A DNA stretch of 64,000 bases from Breviolum minutum Mf 1.05b.01 (taxonomy: Eukaryota; Sar; Dinophyceae; Suessiales; Symbiodiniaceae): NCBI GenBank assembly GCA_000507305.1, contig DF239136.1, forward strand, positions 38,368-102,367, in the 5' to 3' direction. Under the pieces are notes generated by a model. That model had not been told where the DNA came from. It was given only the letters and a program-made list of their open reading frames with translations, and made no database searches. Of the stretch, positions 48,543 to 59,900 are shown in pieces. How positions within the stretch are numbered: the stretch's first letter is position 1; each line of letters opens with the position of its first letter. The position numbers and the translations under genes are program-made.

Positions 48543-51500
48543 TCACTCAGAATCTTCTTCCTCCTCAGTCTCTTCTTCTTCTTCTGCTTCATCCTCAACC
48601 TCTGCCTCTTGCTCCCTGTTCCTTTGCCCTTTTTGATTAGCACCACCTCTGCCGCCTCTGCCTCTGCCACGTCCTTTCCTGCCACCTCCTTTGCCTTTGC
48701 CTTTGCCACCCTCACCTGGATTCCTTAGTGGTTTTTTCAACATCATCAATGACAAATGTTAAAAGGTAACATCAATCAAAGTCAACTGAGACATTTAAAA
48801 ATAACTTAAACCGTTTTTGCAAAGGCTCGCCCCCGGAGGAGGATGCGGACCTTCACTGAGCGGCAAATCCTTGAGCACCTTTGCCACCTCTGCCTTGTAG
48901 AGTTTGCTTTGGCAGTCCAAAAAGCTTCGGAGTGCAACTGACTCTGCAGCCTTCATGAACCACTTTCGATGCTCTTCACTGTAGCACATGCACACGCACG
49001 GCACACTGCTGCTCAGCAAAGGCATGATCGACCATGGATCTGCCGCAGTCATGAAAATGACTGCCTTTGCCTTGAACCTGTGCACCATCTCTTTCCTTGC
49101 ACAATTTTTGAAGACAGTTGGCCAGGAAGTTGACAAACATGACACTATTGGAACAGCCTGAATGACAATTTTACATATTTAATTTAGCCAGGTGGCAGGA
49201 ATTCATGTGACATCACATGAAAATTCAATGGCTCTGCCTCCTCTGCTGCAACATGGTCATCGACCTTGCTGCGGGAAGGGTCCTTCACCAATGCATTTCC
49301 CAAAAGGGTCCTCTTCAGGGACGGCTCAACTTTGGTCAGTTTGCTCAGATCTGGCTTGTTGACTTGCATCAAGACATTGCTGGCGGTTGTTCCTTGGTGC
49401 AATTTGTTTGCTCTATTCTGCCCCACCACGGTTAAGAGGGACCTGCCCGCAGCCACACAAGCATTTTCAAGCTGAGCAAGGTTGAGACACCCTCGCTCTT
49501 GGGATACACCTGTTGCGCTCTTCTGCTGTTTCGCAGCCCGAACCGAAGTCTCATTGTACACTATATGAAAGCGCTTTTGAAAAGGCTTGCTGGTGTTCAT
49601 AAAAGATGCCCAAAAATTGCTTTGCAAACCATCACGGCCACCGTCAAGGAACAGAAACCTTAGGAAGCTCATGACGTCATGACCAGTAACATGTTTTAAA
49701 TGAGCATTACTAAAAAATCAAAGGCTGACAAGCTTAGTGGCACATCGGAATCATCCATTCCTGGCAGCTTCAGTGGACTGCTGGTCCAATCAACTTCTCC
49801 ATTCTCAGTACGGGTACTCAGGCATGCCCTCACGCAGTTGTTGAGGTGGTCTTTGCGAAAGGGAACAGGACTGGCACAGCGTGCACCAACCACGAAGCCC
49901 ACTTGACAATGATACAACATTCAATTAATTATTATGTAACATGAAAAGACAGCGAAACCTTCATCTTGAAGAAATTCACTTTCCGACCTCAACTACTGTA
50001 ATAATGAGTTCATTCTTTGAAAATTGTTTAACACTTCAACATNTTAAAGATGCCCAAAAATTGCTTTGCAAACCATCACGGCCACCGTCAAGGAACAGAA
50101 ACCTTAGGAAGCTCATGACGTCATGACCAGTAACATGTTTTAAATGAGCATTACTAAAAAATCAAAGGCTGACAAGCTTAGTGGCACATCGGAATCATCC
50201 ATTCCTGGCAGCTTCAGTTGTAATAATGAGTTCATTCTTTGAAAATTGTTTAACACTTCAACATCAACATCATTGTCAACATCGTTGTCAGCATCATTGT
50301 CAACACTGTTCGTCCTCAAAATTGAAAGCAACCATCACTAAATCTTTGTTTGCATCCATTTCGTTCTTAGCCCGGAATCACAGTAATAAAGCAAACTCCA
50401 CATCAACACAGCATTTGCATGATGATAGGTTCATGCATCACTTTGTGACATGACTCAACACAAGTTGTTTCCATTGATTTGAAACCAAGAAGTCTAAGAG
50501 TCTCACTTTTTAGATTTGGGTCAATGCCTTCACTTCAACAAGGTTCTGAACATCACAAGTGTCAAGATTCAGCATCCACACTGCAAAACCCAAGCCTTTT
50601 TCTGTTGATGTTCTCGCCGCTGGCATCAACCTCATAAATGAAAAGCACACCATGCTCACTGTCCCCTCGGAGCTGCATGAAGGGACAAGCACGAAGCTGG
50701 TCAGATATCTCAGAAGCAGCGTCTAAGTTGCCATTGACCGCTGTCACTGATGAAGCAATCAAACGTCGAGCATCCTGGACAAATTTTTCTTAAAACTAAT
50801 ACAGACCAAAGCCCTCTAAAATGAACATGAAAAGAGCCAAACAATGATGACAGTGATGGTGGGATTTCAAAAAAAATCATTGATTTTCACGTCATAAATC
50901 AAATCAACCCACAGTCAGCCAGCTGGAACTGACAGTGAAGTGAACTTGAGGCTACTATCGACTCTACGTCGTCTAGCCGGAGATGACAGTGATCTTAGTC
51001 TTAAGTGAGCAGTCTGACAATGATGAGTTACCGTTAGTAGTTAAATTAGATTCTGATCTGATGACAGTGACTGACACATGTTCCAGCCACATCCTCCTGG
51101 GCTTCTTGCAAGACAGACCTGTCTGCTGTGGACAGCTTGGAGATCACTTCCACCACCTTTTCTGAGGGAATGCTGGATTTCAAGACCGCTGTGAAGCCTT
51201 AGTTGCCAGCAAAACTTCTGAAACTACAGTAACAACAAAAGTTATTTTAAAAAAAGCCCTGCTTCCATTTGAGGGAAGGCGCTTTCTTCCAATCCATCAG
51301 AGTCTTTTTTCATCATCTCATCGTCCCTGCCATCTGGTTTGCCGGCTTCACCTGCACCTTTGAGTACCTCCTCCCACCTGTCCTTGATGTCTGCGTGTTG
51401 CAGGATGTCAAACACAGAACTGTTGTGCCGAAGCCCATTTCGGATTGGACCATCAAACTTGCATTTGTAAATGAAGTCTTCCATGAACTTGAAAAAGACC

Positions 51501-54238
51501 TAAGGCAAGTTTCAGGCTTCATTTTGGGGCATACTTTTCAAATTATTATCTTCATATCTTCAAAACTAAATGAAATCAAGTCAACTTAAGTCAGGAAATC
51601 TGATGTTAAAAAAGTTCATGTGTTTTAAAGAACCTCACCTGGGTTGCAGGATGCAAAGCGCCAAGCCAAGTGAGATCAGCCTCTTTGGAAGCCTTTGATG
51701 CCAAATCCAACTCGCCTTCCTCCAAAGAAGACCGCAACTCCATCAGCTCTTGGCTGAACGGCTTCCCGCCGGTTGCCTTTCTGTATTCAATGGGGTCTGA
51801 GATGACCTAGGCAAAATCATGGAGGAAAAAAATTAAACCTGTTTGCTTTGTTTTGACGAAATTCAACAGCATCAGCACCAGGTACATCGCATCATTCTCA
51901 TGATCTTAGGCACATCATCCTACTTACTAAAATGCTTAGGCACAGCATCCTACTTGTGCCTAACTTAAGGCACTGAGGCATAGCATCCCACTTGTGGTTC
52001 TCAAGCACAGCGCATTAAATCATCAGTTTGATTTGTCAAAGATCATTGATAAAAATAATTCATCCTTGAAACTGACAAAACATAATTGCTGTTCAAACAT
52101 TGAATTCTAATCAATCTAGTAAGAGGACTAGGAAAGCCAGTAAGCTAAAGATACATGATGGAAAAGGCACCTGCTTCACCTTTTCCAAGTCTTCAGCTGG
52201 CATGATGCCAGCATCATCCACCTTCACGATCATCCGGTCTTTTGCCTCACGCTTGAAGAGCCACACATGCAGCAACCTTAGGCCAGTGAACCTTTCCCTA
52301 TCGAAACCCGAACTTGAACCACACAGTGAATTTTACTACAGTGACGCCGCAAAACATAAAGTAATAAACAACTGATTTTTATTGATTTTTTAAAATGACA
52401 ATGACAATTGACAGTGATTTTCAGTGGTTGGAAGAATGCAAACACTTGGGCTGACACCCCTTCTGGCCAGACCGACCACCGGTCAACGCTAGTACACTGA
52501 GCTCCTGTGCTTTCACTCCTCCATTCAGGGTCATGTCACTGGCAAACAAGATGATCCAGTGCAAGGCGGGCTGCCCACCTTTGGCCGCCACTTGCATCAT
52601 TGCCTCAAGTTTATAAATCGAGTTGAAAGGCGACGCCTTTTTTCCAAAGACTTCATCACTCAACAAGAGCATGTTCCTCAATTGTGTCTTCGCCAAGACT
52701 GTGTCCCAAAGACGCATGGCAAGGTCAACGTAGGATTTGGATAGCTTCTCACCTGCTGTCACCACAAGGTTCTGAGAAAACCGGTTGTAAAGCTCATCTG
52801 ACTTCAAGGGTTTTCCGCTGTTCGAAGCTTCCTGGTCCTGCTTGAATTGGCCAAGTTGGTACAGGCGCTGGATCTTAGTTGATGCAAACTTAAGAACTAA
52901 TCTTAAAAAAACAAAAAATCTCAAACAATTTGAAGGGGTGAACATGAAAGTAAAACACCGGAACCAAACCTTATTATGACTTATGATGACAACATAATTT
53001 TAATTAATCCAAGATTCCGTCGAGTAGTACATGGTGTCAAATTGAGCACCGATCATTTCTCGTTCTTTCCCTGCCCGCCAGAAAGCAGATTCTTCTGAAT
53101 CAAGCCTGACAAACGTTCCGATACAACTCAGCCACTTCATCCTCCACTCCTGCTCAGACCTTCCAGCACGCAAATCCCTAGCTGTCGCCAGAATAAAGGC
53201 GTGGTGTTCTTCGTCAGGAGAAACCCTTTTCAACTGGCCGGCGTCTTTTGGGAGCCAAGAGGAAGTTGGGTCGGCAATGACAGTGATCTTCAGCGGTGCT
53301 GGGTTTGCAAACGTGTAGGACATGAGGTACTGCACCTTCAGCACATTGGGAGATAGGCAGCAGTAAAAGCTTAGATCAGATGGTTGTCTAGTTTTTTGTC
53401 AAAACTTTATTATCATCATAATTTCTTAAATCACTGTCACCCCCATTTCATGATCATATTGAAAAAGATATCAGCCTTGATCAGCCAGCCGCCTTACCAG
53501 CAATTTGAATAGGACCTTGATCCTCGTCTAAGGTACTTCGCCATCATGAACTCAAAAAGATATAGTTGATACATGTCATAATGAGCTTTAACTTGGTGGC
53601 ATGACATCCAAGAAGTAGGGTCAGGCTTGGTGACTTAAAATCAAAGGGGGTAATTTGAAAACAAAGGGACGTATCAGGTGTTTAGACATGAAGAGTGTGG
53701 CTGGCAAGACAACTGAGATGATGACGATGTGCATTATTATGATCCAAAGGTTGTAACTACTGCTACCGAATGACACCAACAAAAACCGCCATTCCCCCAA
53801 AACCGTCCGAGCCACACTTGTTCTGACAATTGGCACTTTGGGTACCACAGTCCAAGACCACGCTATCCATGCCACATTGATGCCACAAGTGTACTCCTCC
53901 TTGTTCTGAAGCTTGTATTCAAAGTCGGCCATCACCAGAGGCTGCAATGAAGCACCTTCCCTCAACTCCAACGGGCTGGCATTCACAATGCCGCTGAATT
54001 CAGGGTGCCTCAGTCTAACTAGAATGAATTAACAGTTTTAAACCCAAATTATATTATTATAATAATACGATGAATTCAAACCTAGAAACTTCATGATCTG
54101 GTTCCATGCTTCCAAAACTTCAGCATAGTGCACCGCATTGATGGAGAAATCATCTTTTGGCGCATCTGCTTCTACTGGTTTAACCCTGCTTTTAGCCTTG
54201 GGCGCGGCCTTGTCATCAGCCTTTCTCTTGCCCGGCAT
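48543..54238 (-). CDS. Multi-exon gene of unknown function, basic start, RG-rich and acidic tail
   Basis: The start is ATG at 54,238 (MPGKRKADDKAAPKAKSR, nuclear-signal-like). Exons read on the - strand: 54,082-54,238; 53,767-54,018; about 53,000-53,344; 52,458-52,873; 52,180-52,297; 51,639-51,806; about 51,255-51,499; about 51,077-51,180; about 50,530-50,790; about 49,700-49,905; about 49,184-49,680; about 48,800-49,150; 48,543 to about 48,725. The first two join in phase, and 51,639-51,806 is exactly 56 codons with GTGAGG at its donor. The last exon is G-R-K-G-R-G-R-G-R-G-G then Glu-rich to the stop. No known domain is recognised; the middle is soluble and mixed alpha/beta in character. GC-ending codons support coding. 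RNA binding is suggested only by the RG tail. The order 50,043-50,215 is disturbed by an assembly duplication. Confidence 0.6.
50044..50215. repeat. Assembly-type duplication of 49,606-49,772 after a single N
   Basis: The sequence after the N at 50,043 repeats 49,606-49,772 almost base for base, and the 45 bases before the N (GTTCATTCTTTGAAAATTG region) recur at about 50,219-50,264. This is what a scaffold join with an unremoved overlap gives. The repeated LPGMDDSDVPLSLSAFDF frame on the - strand is therefore probably one exon counted twice. Confidence 0.8.
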
Positions 54239-54633
54239 CACGTCCACAAGCAAGATGACAAGGGGCTTTGACACACAGAAGTTTTGATCTTGAAATGACA
54301 ATGAGAAAATTTGGAAATGACAGTGAGTGTGACAATGACTGTGGGATCTCATGATGAGTGGAGATCAGGTCAAAGTTCTTATCGACAGTGATTTTCAAAC
54401 TTGAATGGCTGACAATGATTTGATTTAAGTTAAGCAATAAAGGCTCTGCAGGCACGAACGTTTTATATCCTGCATTTTCATGATATCATCCATCATCCTG
54501 CTGCCCGACGCTGTAGTCATCAGCATGATATCGCACGACCCGCCAAGCTTCAAAAACAAAATAAACCAACGACTTACTACAATTAAATTTAAATGATTGG
54601 ACAAGAAATGGCCGAGCTGGGATGGATTAGGAT

Positions 54634-55952
54634 TTACTTCTTCATCATCCCTGCAGCAAGGAGGGCCCGCTTCATCACGAATTTCAGCACAGGCAGAGAC
54701 ATGGCATTGCCGATCATCCCCCCTTGAGCAGTCAAGGGCACATCCTTGTCAAACTTCAACTTTTTGTAGTCAAAGCCTTGAAGCTTTGCCAACTCCGGCA
54801 CTGTCAAAAAACGCCGCTGGCTAGTCTCCCAAAAGCTATTCTTGCCTGAGCCACGGCTCTTGGTGATTGTCGGCACCTTGTCAATGGTAACTTGTTTCTG
54901 CTGCCCTGCACTTGCATCAATCACACATGGAACCTCACGATGATTCACATTCTTCTTTGCAAGTTCTTTTTCTCCCCACTTGATGTTACGACGCAAGGTT
55001 TTGGCCAGCTTGGACACCTTCCAGTCAGTGATGCAAGTCAGTTTGAAAGTATTTAGATTTATAATTCAAAAAAATGAAACATAATAAATTAAATAAACAA
55101 GAAAGCAGGCCAAGCCACATCAACTTTGGGATGATGACCACGTTTGTCCAAGAATTTTGAGAGGCTGACGGCTGTTGTTTTTTTTTCAAATTGGGGGGCT
55201 TCATCACTTTTCCCTTCACATTCTTGATGCCGACAATGTAGAGGCGTTTCCTACTTTGGGCTAGCCCAAAGTGCAATGAGTTCAAGACCACTGCTTTCAC
55301 CGAATAAGCTTTAGTCATTCTGTCTGAGAGAACAGCGGACTTCAGCTTCTTCATAAACTTTTTGTAATTGTCCTGGATCCGAAGATGTGCATTTTTAACA
55401 TCTTGAATATCCAAGCCTGAAACTTTCTGAAATACTATCACCAGCAACTACCAGCTACATCATTGTCAAAATATTAAAATATCAAATAAATTAAATTCAG
55501 TGCTCAGATGACAAGACTTCGGCACTTTATGTCAAAAAGTCGAAGAAACCAACCATTTCACTTTTGTTTTCACCCCCCTCCACCTTCTGCCGCCCCTGCT
55601 TGAAGCCACAAACATTTTCAAGGATAAACACAGTGGGTTGTTTGGTGGTGATGTAGTTCGCCACTGTTCCACTCAAATCTCTTTTATCTTCAACACCCTT
55701 CCTCTTGCCCGCACTGGAATAAGGTTGACATGGAAATCCACAGCAATAGACATCTACGCTGCAGTCTGCCTTTCCTGCTGTATTAAACAACTTCTCTGGC
55801 CGCATTCCTGGGGATGTCTTTAGGTGATGACGAACAATTGGATCATTCTCACTTCCAAATACCTTCTTGAAATTCAGCTTCAGCTCTTTGGCTGCTAGGG
55901 TATCAGTCCCCAGCCCAGTGCAATCACTTCCAAAACGAAGAGGAGATGCCAT
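54634..55952 (-). CDS. DNA (cytosine-5) methyltransferase, three exons, 355 residues
   Basis: Exons 55,554-55,952 (133 codons), 55,142-55,426 (95) and 54,634-55,017 (127 plus stop) join in phase 0 with GT-AG introns. Motif I is RFGSDCTGLGTDTLA, the acidic motif II is GSEND, motif IV is PCQPYSS with catalytic Cys75, motif VI is LENVCGF, motif VIII is QSRKRLYIVGI, motif IX is RRFLTVPELAKLQGF and motif X is GGMIGNAMS. All ten-motif landmarks are in order, so it should methylate cytosine in DNA using S-adenosylmethionine. There is no BAH, PWWP or chromodomain. The length is that of a bare catalytic core, as in bacterial, viral or transposon-borne enzymes. The target recognition region between VIII and IX is short and Lys-rich. 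Dinoflagellate retroelements with captured C5-methyltransferases have been reported. I see no RT beside this one. The subfamily is not resolved. Confidence 0.9.
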
Positions 55953-56039
55953 TGAAGTGACTACGTCTACGTCACTACTTATTTAAGCTTCGAGCCCATC
56001 ACTGTCAATCAAAAAATGGTTGGTGTTCAAGGTTCTGCT

Positions 56040-56256
56040 GTCAAAAAGAAAGACAATGACACTGACAATGACAAGTTGACAAAGCTGACTTTGCCAATAA
56101 TTGTCACTGAGGTGACTTACACCATTAAAATTTCAGAAATTGGAGGATAAGATTTCAGATCAAACGCACTGAAACGTACACCTTCCTAAAGGTAATTTTT
56201 TTAGCCAAATATACAATGTATTATTTGCTGCTCCTTGGGGTTGCCAACCCCACTTA
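56040..56256. other. Intergenic DNA upstream of the methyltransferase
   Basis: It has scattered ACAATGACA motifs (56,053-56,080) and no TATA box. A short inverted GTGAC ... GTCAC lies just 5' of the start codon near 55,958-55,976. Confidence 0.4.
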
Positions 56257-56288
56257 GCAGCAAATCGGCGACGCGGCCGAGTTGCTGC
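56257..56288. promoter_or_regulatory. CpG-rich 32-bp palindrome, copy 1
   Basis: Arms GCAGCAAATCGGC and GCCGAGTTGCTGC (one mismatch) around GACGCG. First of four in 350 bp upstream of the methyltransferase. Role inferred from position only. Confidence 0.5.
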
Positions 56289-56398
56289 CCCCATGGTGTT
56301 GATTTGGTGCACCATGGTTTTGATTTGGTGGTTGATGGGGTTGCCAACCCCTTAAAGCAGCAAATCAATATCATGGGGCACCAAATCAAATTTGTTGT

Positions 56399-56430
56399 GC
56401 TGCAAATCGGCGACGCGGCCGAGTTGCTGC
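56399..56430. promoter_or_regulatory. CpG-rich 32-bp palindrome, copy 2
   Basis: Left arm GCTGCAAATCGGC, right arm GCCGAGTTGCTGC, centre GACGCG. Slightly decayed relative to copies 3 and 4. Confidence 0.5.
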
Positions 56431-56508
56431 GGGGTGGGGTTGGCTACCCCATAGAGCTCCAACTAATACAACTTTTGGGGTGGCTCTTAAGGTTCTATTT
56501 TTAGGGGA

Positions 56509-56540
56509 GCAGCAAATCGGCGACGCGGCCGATTTGCTGC
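56509..56540. promoter_or_regulatory. CpG-rich 32-bp palindrome, copy 3
   Basis: Perfect 13-bp arms (GCAGCAAATCGGC / GCCGATTTGCTGC) around GACGCG. It could form a hairpin or be a dyad binding site. Confidence 0.55.
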
Positions 56541-56572
56541 GAACCGTACGTTTGTATATTATTTTGGGGGGC

Positions 56573-56604
56573 GCAGCAAATCGGCGACGCGGCCGATTTG
56601 CTGC
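56573..56604. promoter_or_regulatory. CpG-rich 32-bp palindrome, copy 4
   Basis: Identical to copy 3. Between the copies lie related GC-containing words such as GGGGTTGCCAACCCC, itself a palindrome, at about 56,238 and 56,339. Confidence 0.55.
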
Positions 56605-56918
56605 AAACCGATTTTATTTAATTAATTTGGTCTGACTCTGACCTCAGTGTTCAGTTTTGAAATCATAATCGCCAGTACCTTTTCCCCACAGGAATCTCCA
56701 GGCTCCCCGCCAAGTCATCGGACAATAAGTCCTTTGGCTCCAGCTCGACTAACTAAGCTGACTAATTAAACATTGGCAAACATCGATTGCCAAAGCAAAA
56801 GCGTGTTGTGAGAAGATGACAGTCTACACCAGTCTTAAACTCACATCATCTAGATTTATTTTTCTGACTTATCAAGACTATCATCTATCACTAAATTTGT
56901 TCAGTCAATTTAGCAAAG

Positions 56919-59900
56919 TCATCCTGACAAAGCACACCAGCTCTGCCGGATGCTTGGCTGCCACCTCCATTCAACAAAGCCCCTTGTTGTCAGGTAGTTA
57001 TTTTGTTTCAAGCCCTTCTTCTCCTTTTCGGTGACCAACTTGATGCAATACTTCGGGAATCGCTTTCCACTCTTGGATCCTGCCCTCATTTCAAACTCAG
57101 CATCATCCACTAACTTCCACCTGCCTCTGATAGCTCCTCTCAAAATTCTCATTATGGAAGGGTGCTGGTCTCTGAAGGCTGCTGAGGTGGAGACGAAGTG
57201 TGGTGTTGTCAAGTTAGGCTCAAGACGTAACCAAGGACCATTCCCACTCTGCACCATGTCCAAAGACACCAAGAGTGCCTTTAAAGTGACAGTGGTTGAC
57301 ATGACAATGACAAATTGAAACCCAGTTAGTCAACACTATAAATTATATCTTCGAAAACTTGTTAAATTTCAGTTGAAACACCCCTTTCAACAAAGCCAGC
57401 CAAGTAATCCGCACCCCAGGTTTAGACACATCATTCACCACAAAGCAGGAGGCTGTCTCAAGCTCATAGACTGGTTTGCTGCCACACCTGTGCAAACAGC
57501 TTTGAAACCAGTCGGAATTGGTGATCTCAATGTCCACAACGCTGTGGACATGATGCCCTTCCAACAACTCCTCCAAGGTCTTGCGGCTTTCCTGTCACTG
57601 ATTGTCGGGTGAATTTAAAATGGCCGAAAAACCCTAACGAGAAAACAATTTAAAACAATCTAAATCAAACTGAGGGTCGGTCACAGCTTTTGTTATTCTT
57701 TCATGTTTGCGTTTGGCAGCACCATCGTTCTTGAGCTGGTGCCCCACCATTTCTTGGACCTCCTTGGATTTTAACTTTTCTCCTGAGAGTAGTTGATTTG
57801 AACGTTGGGCCTCAAACCTACGATCATGAGCAAGTTTCTGCAACTTGCCAGTGTGCTTCTCATGTTTGCTTGTCCATGCAGCCCCGGCTGCTGTTCTTGC
57901 CTTTTTCTTCAGGGTTTCAAGGTCATGGCTCTCAGAATTGCCATTGTTGTTTTGCTGGCCAGTTTGTTCCATTTGTTCATTGACATTTCGACGTCTTTTT
58001 TTCAGCCATGTGGTGATGGATGGCTTAGACTCTTGGAGCCTTTTCAGTTGCCTTTTCTCTGCTTTCAGGCCTGAAGAGAACCTCAATTTCTCGCCGTTTC
58101 GAGGTGGCTCAAAGCCTTGCCTCCACACCTTCATGGCTTTCGAAGCAACTTTTTTTTTCCACTCCAAGGATTTCCTCATCATTCAGCTGAAAAAGTCACA
58201 AAACGCATCACTGTCATTTTTTTGTGAATCCTTAAATTCAAAAAACTAATCCTGATCTCATCACTGTCAAATGTTTTTGTGAAAACTCATCATTTGGTTA
58301 ATAAAAACTCTTTAAACATCTTAAAAATTAAAACCATCATTGTCAACAAATTTAGCGTGGAATTAATTAGTTTGGTTCATTTAAGGTTTCCAAAACAAAA
58401 ACTAAACCTCGTCTCACTGTCATTATTTTGTCAATGACATTGAATTGAAATTGACAATGATAAGTAGAAAAGGACAATTGCAACCCAACTTCTTGTTTGC
58501 CATTTCACTCAACTGCCGTTCTGCACTTCGCCACATGTTCTTGAGAAGGCCACGATTAGACTTCTTGACATAGTTCTTGGTGTTGAAGGCGAAATCCCTC
58601 TCATTGTCTGCCGTGCTTCCTGCTGTCAAGGCCAGCCCGCGAGCAAGGGCTGCCAAGAGCTCACCATTGGCATGTGCATGAGACCTTTGTTTTTTGATCA
58701 CACTTTGCCTCCATGCTTCCAAATCATCACATGATTCATCTAAAGAATCCCTGACTTTCTTTGCGGTGCGGGCATAGTCTTTGAACTGCACCTTCAGCTT
58801 TTCAAGGGGGATCCTGAAAGTGCAGGAGATTTTTTCAAGGTGATGTGCTATCGCACTCTCGCTTGGCAAGGATGATTGGAGTCTAAACACCTCAAAACTG
58901 GCAATGGTCTCATAGGACGGCATTTCCGCTTCGATGGTGGAAGCCGCTAGGGCAACAAAAGCCTTCATTCGGTCGAAGCATCTGTCGATCATNCCTCTTT
59001 CAACTGCGCCTTCAGCTTTTCAAGAAAGTGCAGGAGATTTTTTCAAGGTGATGTGCTATCGCACTCTTGCTTGGCAAGGATGATTGGAGTCTAAACACCT
59101 CAAAACTGGCAATGGTCTCATAGGACGGCATTTCCGCTTCGATGGTGGAAGCCGCTAGGGCAACAAAAGCCTTCATTCGGTCGAAGCATCTGTCGATCAT
59201 CCCCTGGTCCACCATGATGGATCGAATCCCTCCCTTGGGGTCCGGCACCAAGTGCGCCGATTGAAGCCACTCGCGCACAAACTTTGAGTAACCCTCACTT
59301 CTCAACGCTCCTCGTTGAAGAAACAAGAACTCAAGTCAGTTCATGAAGCCTCGAATCATTTCAGGTATGGCAGCGACGTGGACAATGCCATCATGGGCTC
59401 TGATCACTGCTGCCTCCTCATCCCCGGCATCTGCAAGGAGGGCAAGCTGAAACAAGCTTTCACCATCCACTCGTCCCAGGAAGTTCTCGGCCGCTCTTCT
59501 TGGCTTTCCCTGTTGTCTCAAGAACACTTCCTTTCAGCGCAAAGCACCACGGTTCCAAATTAGATATAAGGGTCTGTCATGAACATCCATTGAAATCATC
59601 ATTGTCCTCAACACCATCATTTCATCATCATCCTTGTCTCCTTTCACTGTCATCATCACATTATCATCTTTGATCACACAGAAAAAAAGAAACAGGTTGA
59701 CTCTATCAGCAATGTCCTTGGCACAGTTGATCAAGGCATCGAAAAACATGCAGAAGCGACCCAGGGGAAGCTGTGTGCTTGCATGCCTGTGTTTGGCACT
59801 CTGAAGGTCCCGTATCCTGTTTGCAGTGACAGGCTTCAACAAGCTCTGGCGGACCTCCGCAGTTTTGCCAGGGTTAAGGATAAGATTATCTAAAAAATTT

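Noticed and set aside
48543..55952. Bacterial or viral contamination as the source of the methyltransferase block
   Set aside because: The genes have spliceosomal introns with consistent phases and dinoflagellate-like sparse spacing, so the DNA is eukaryotic.
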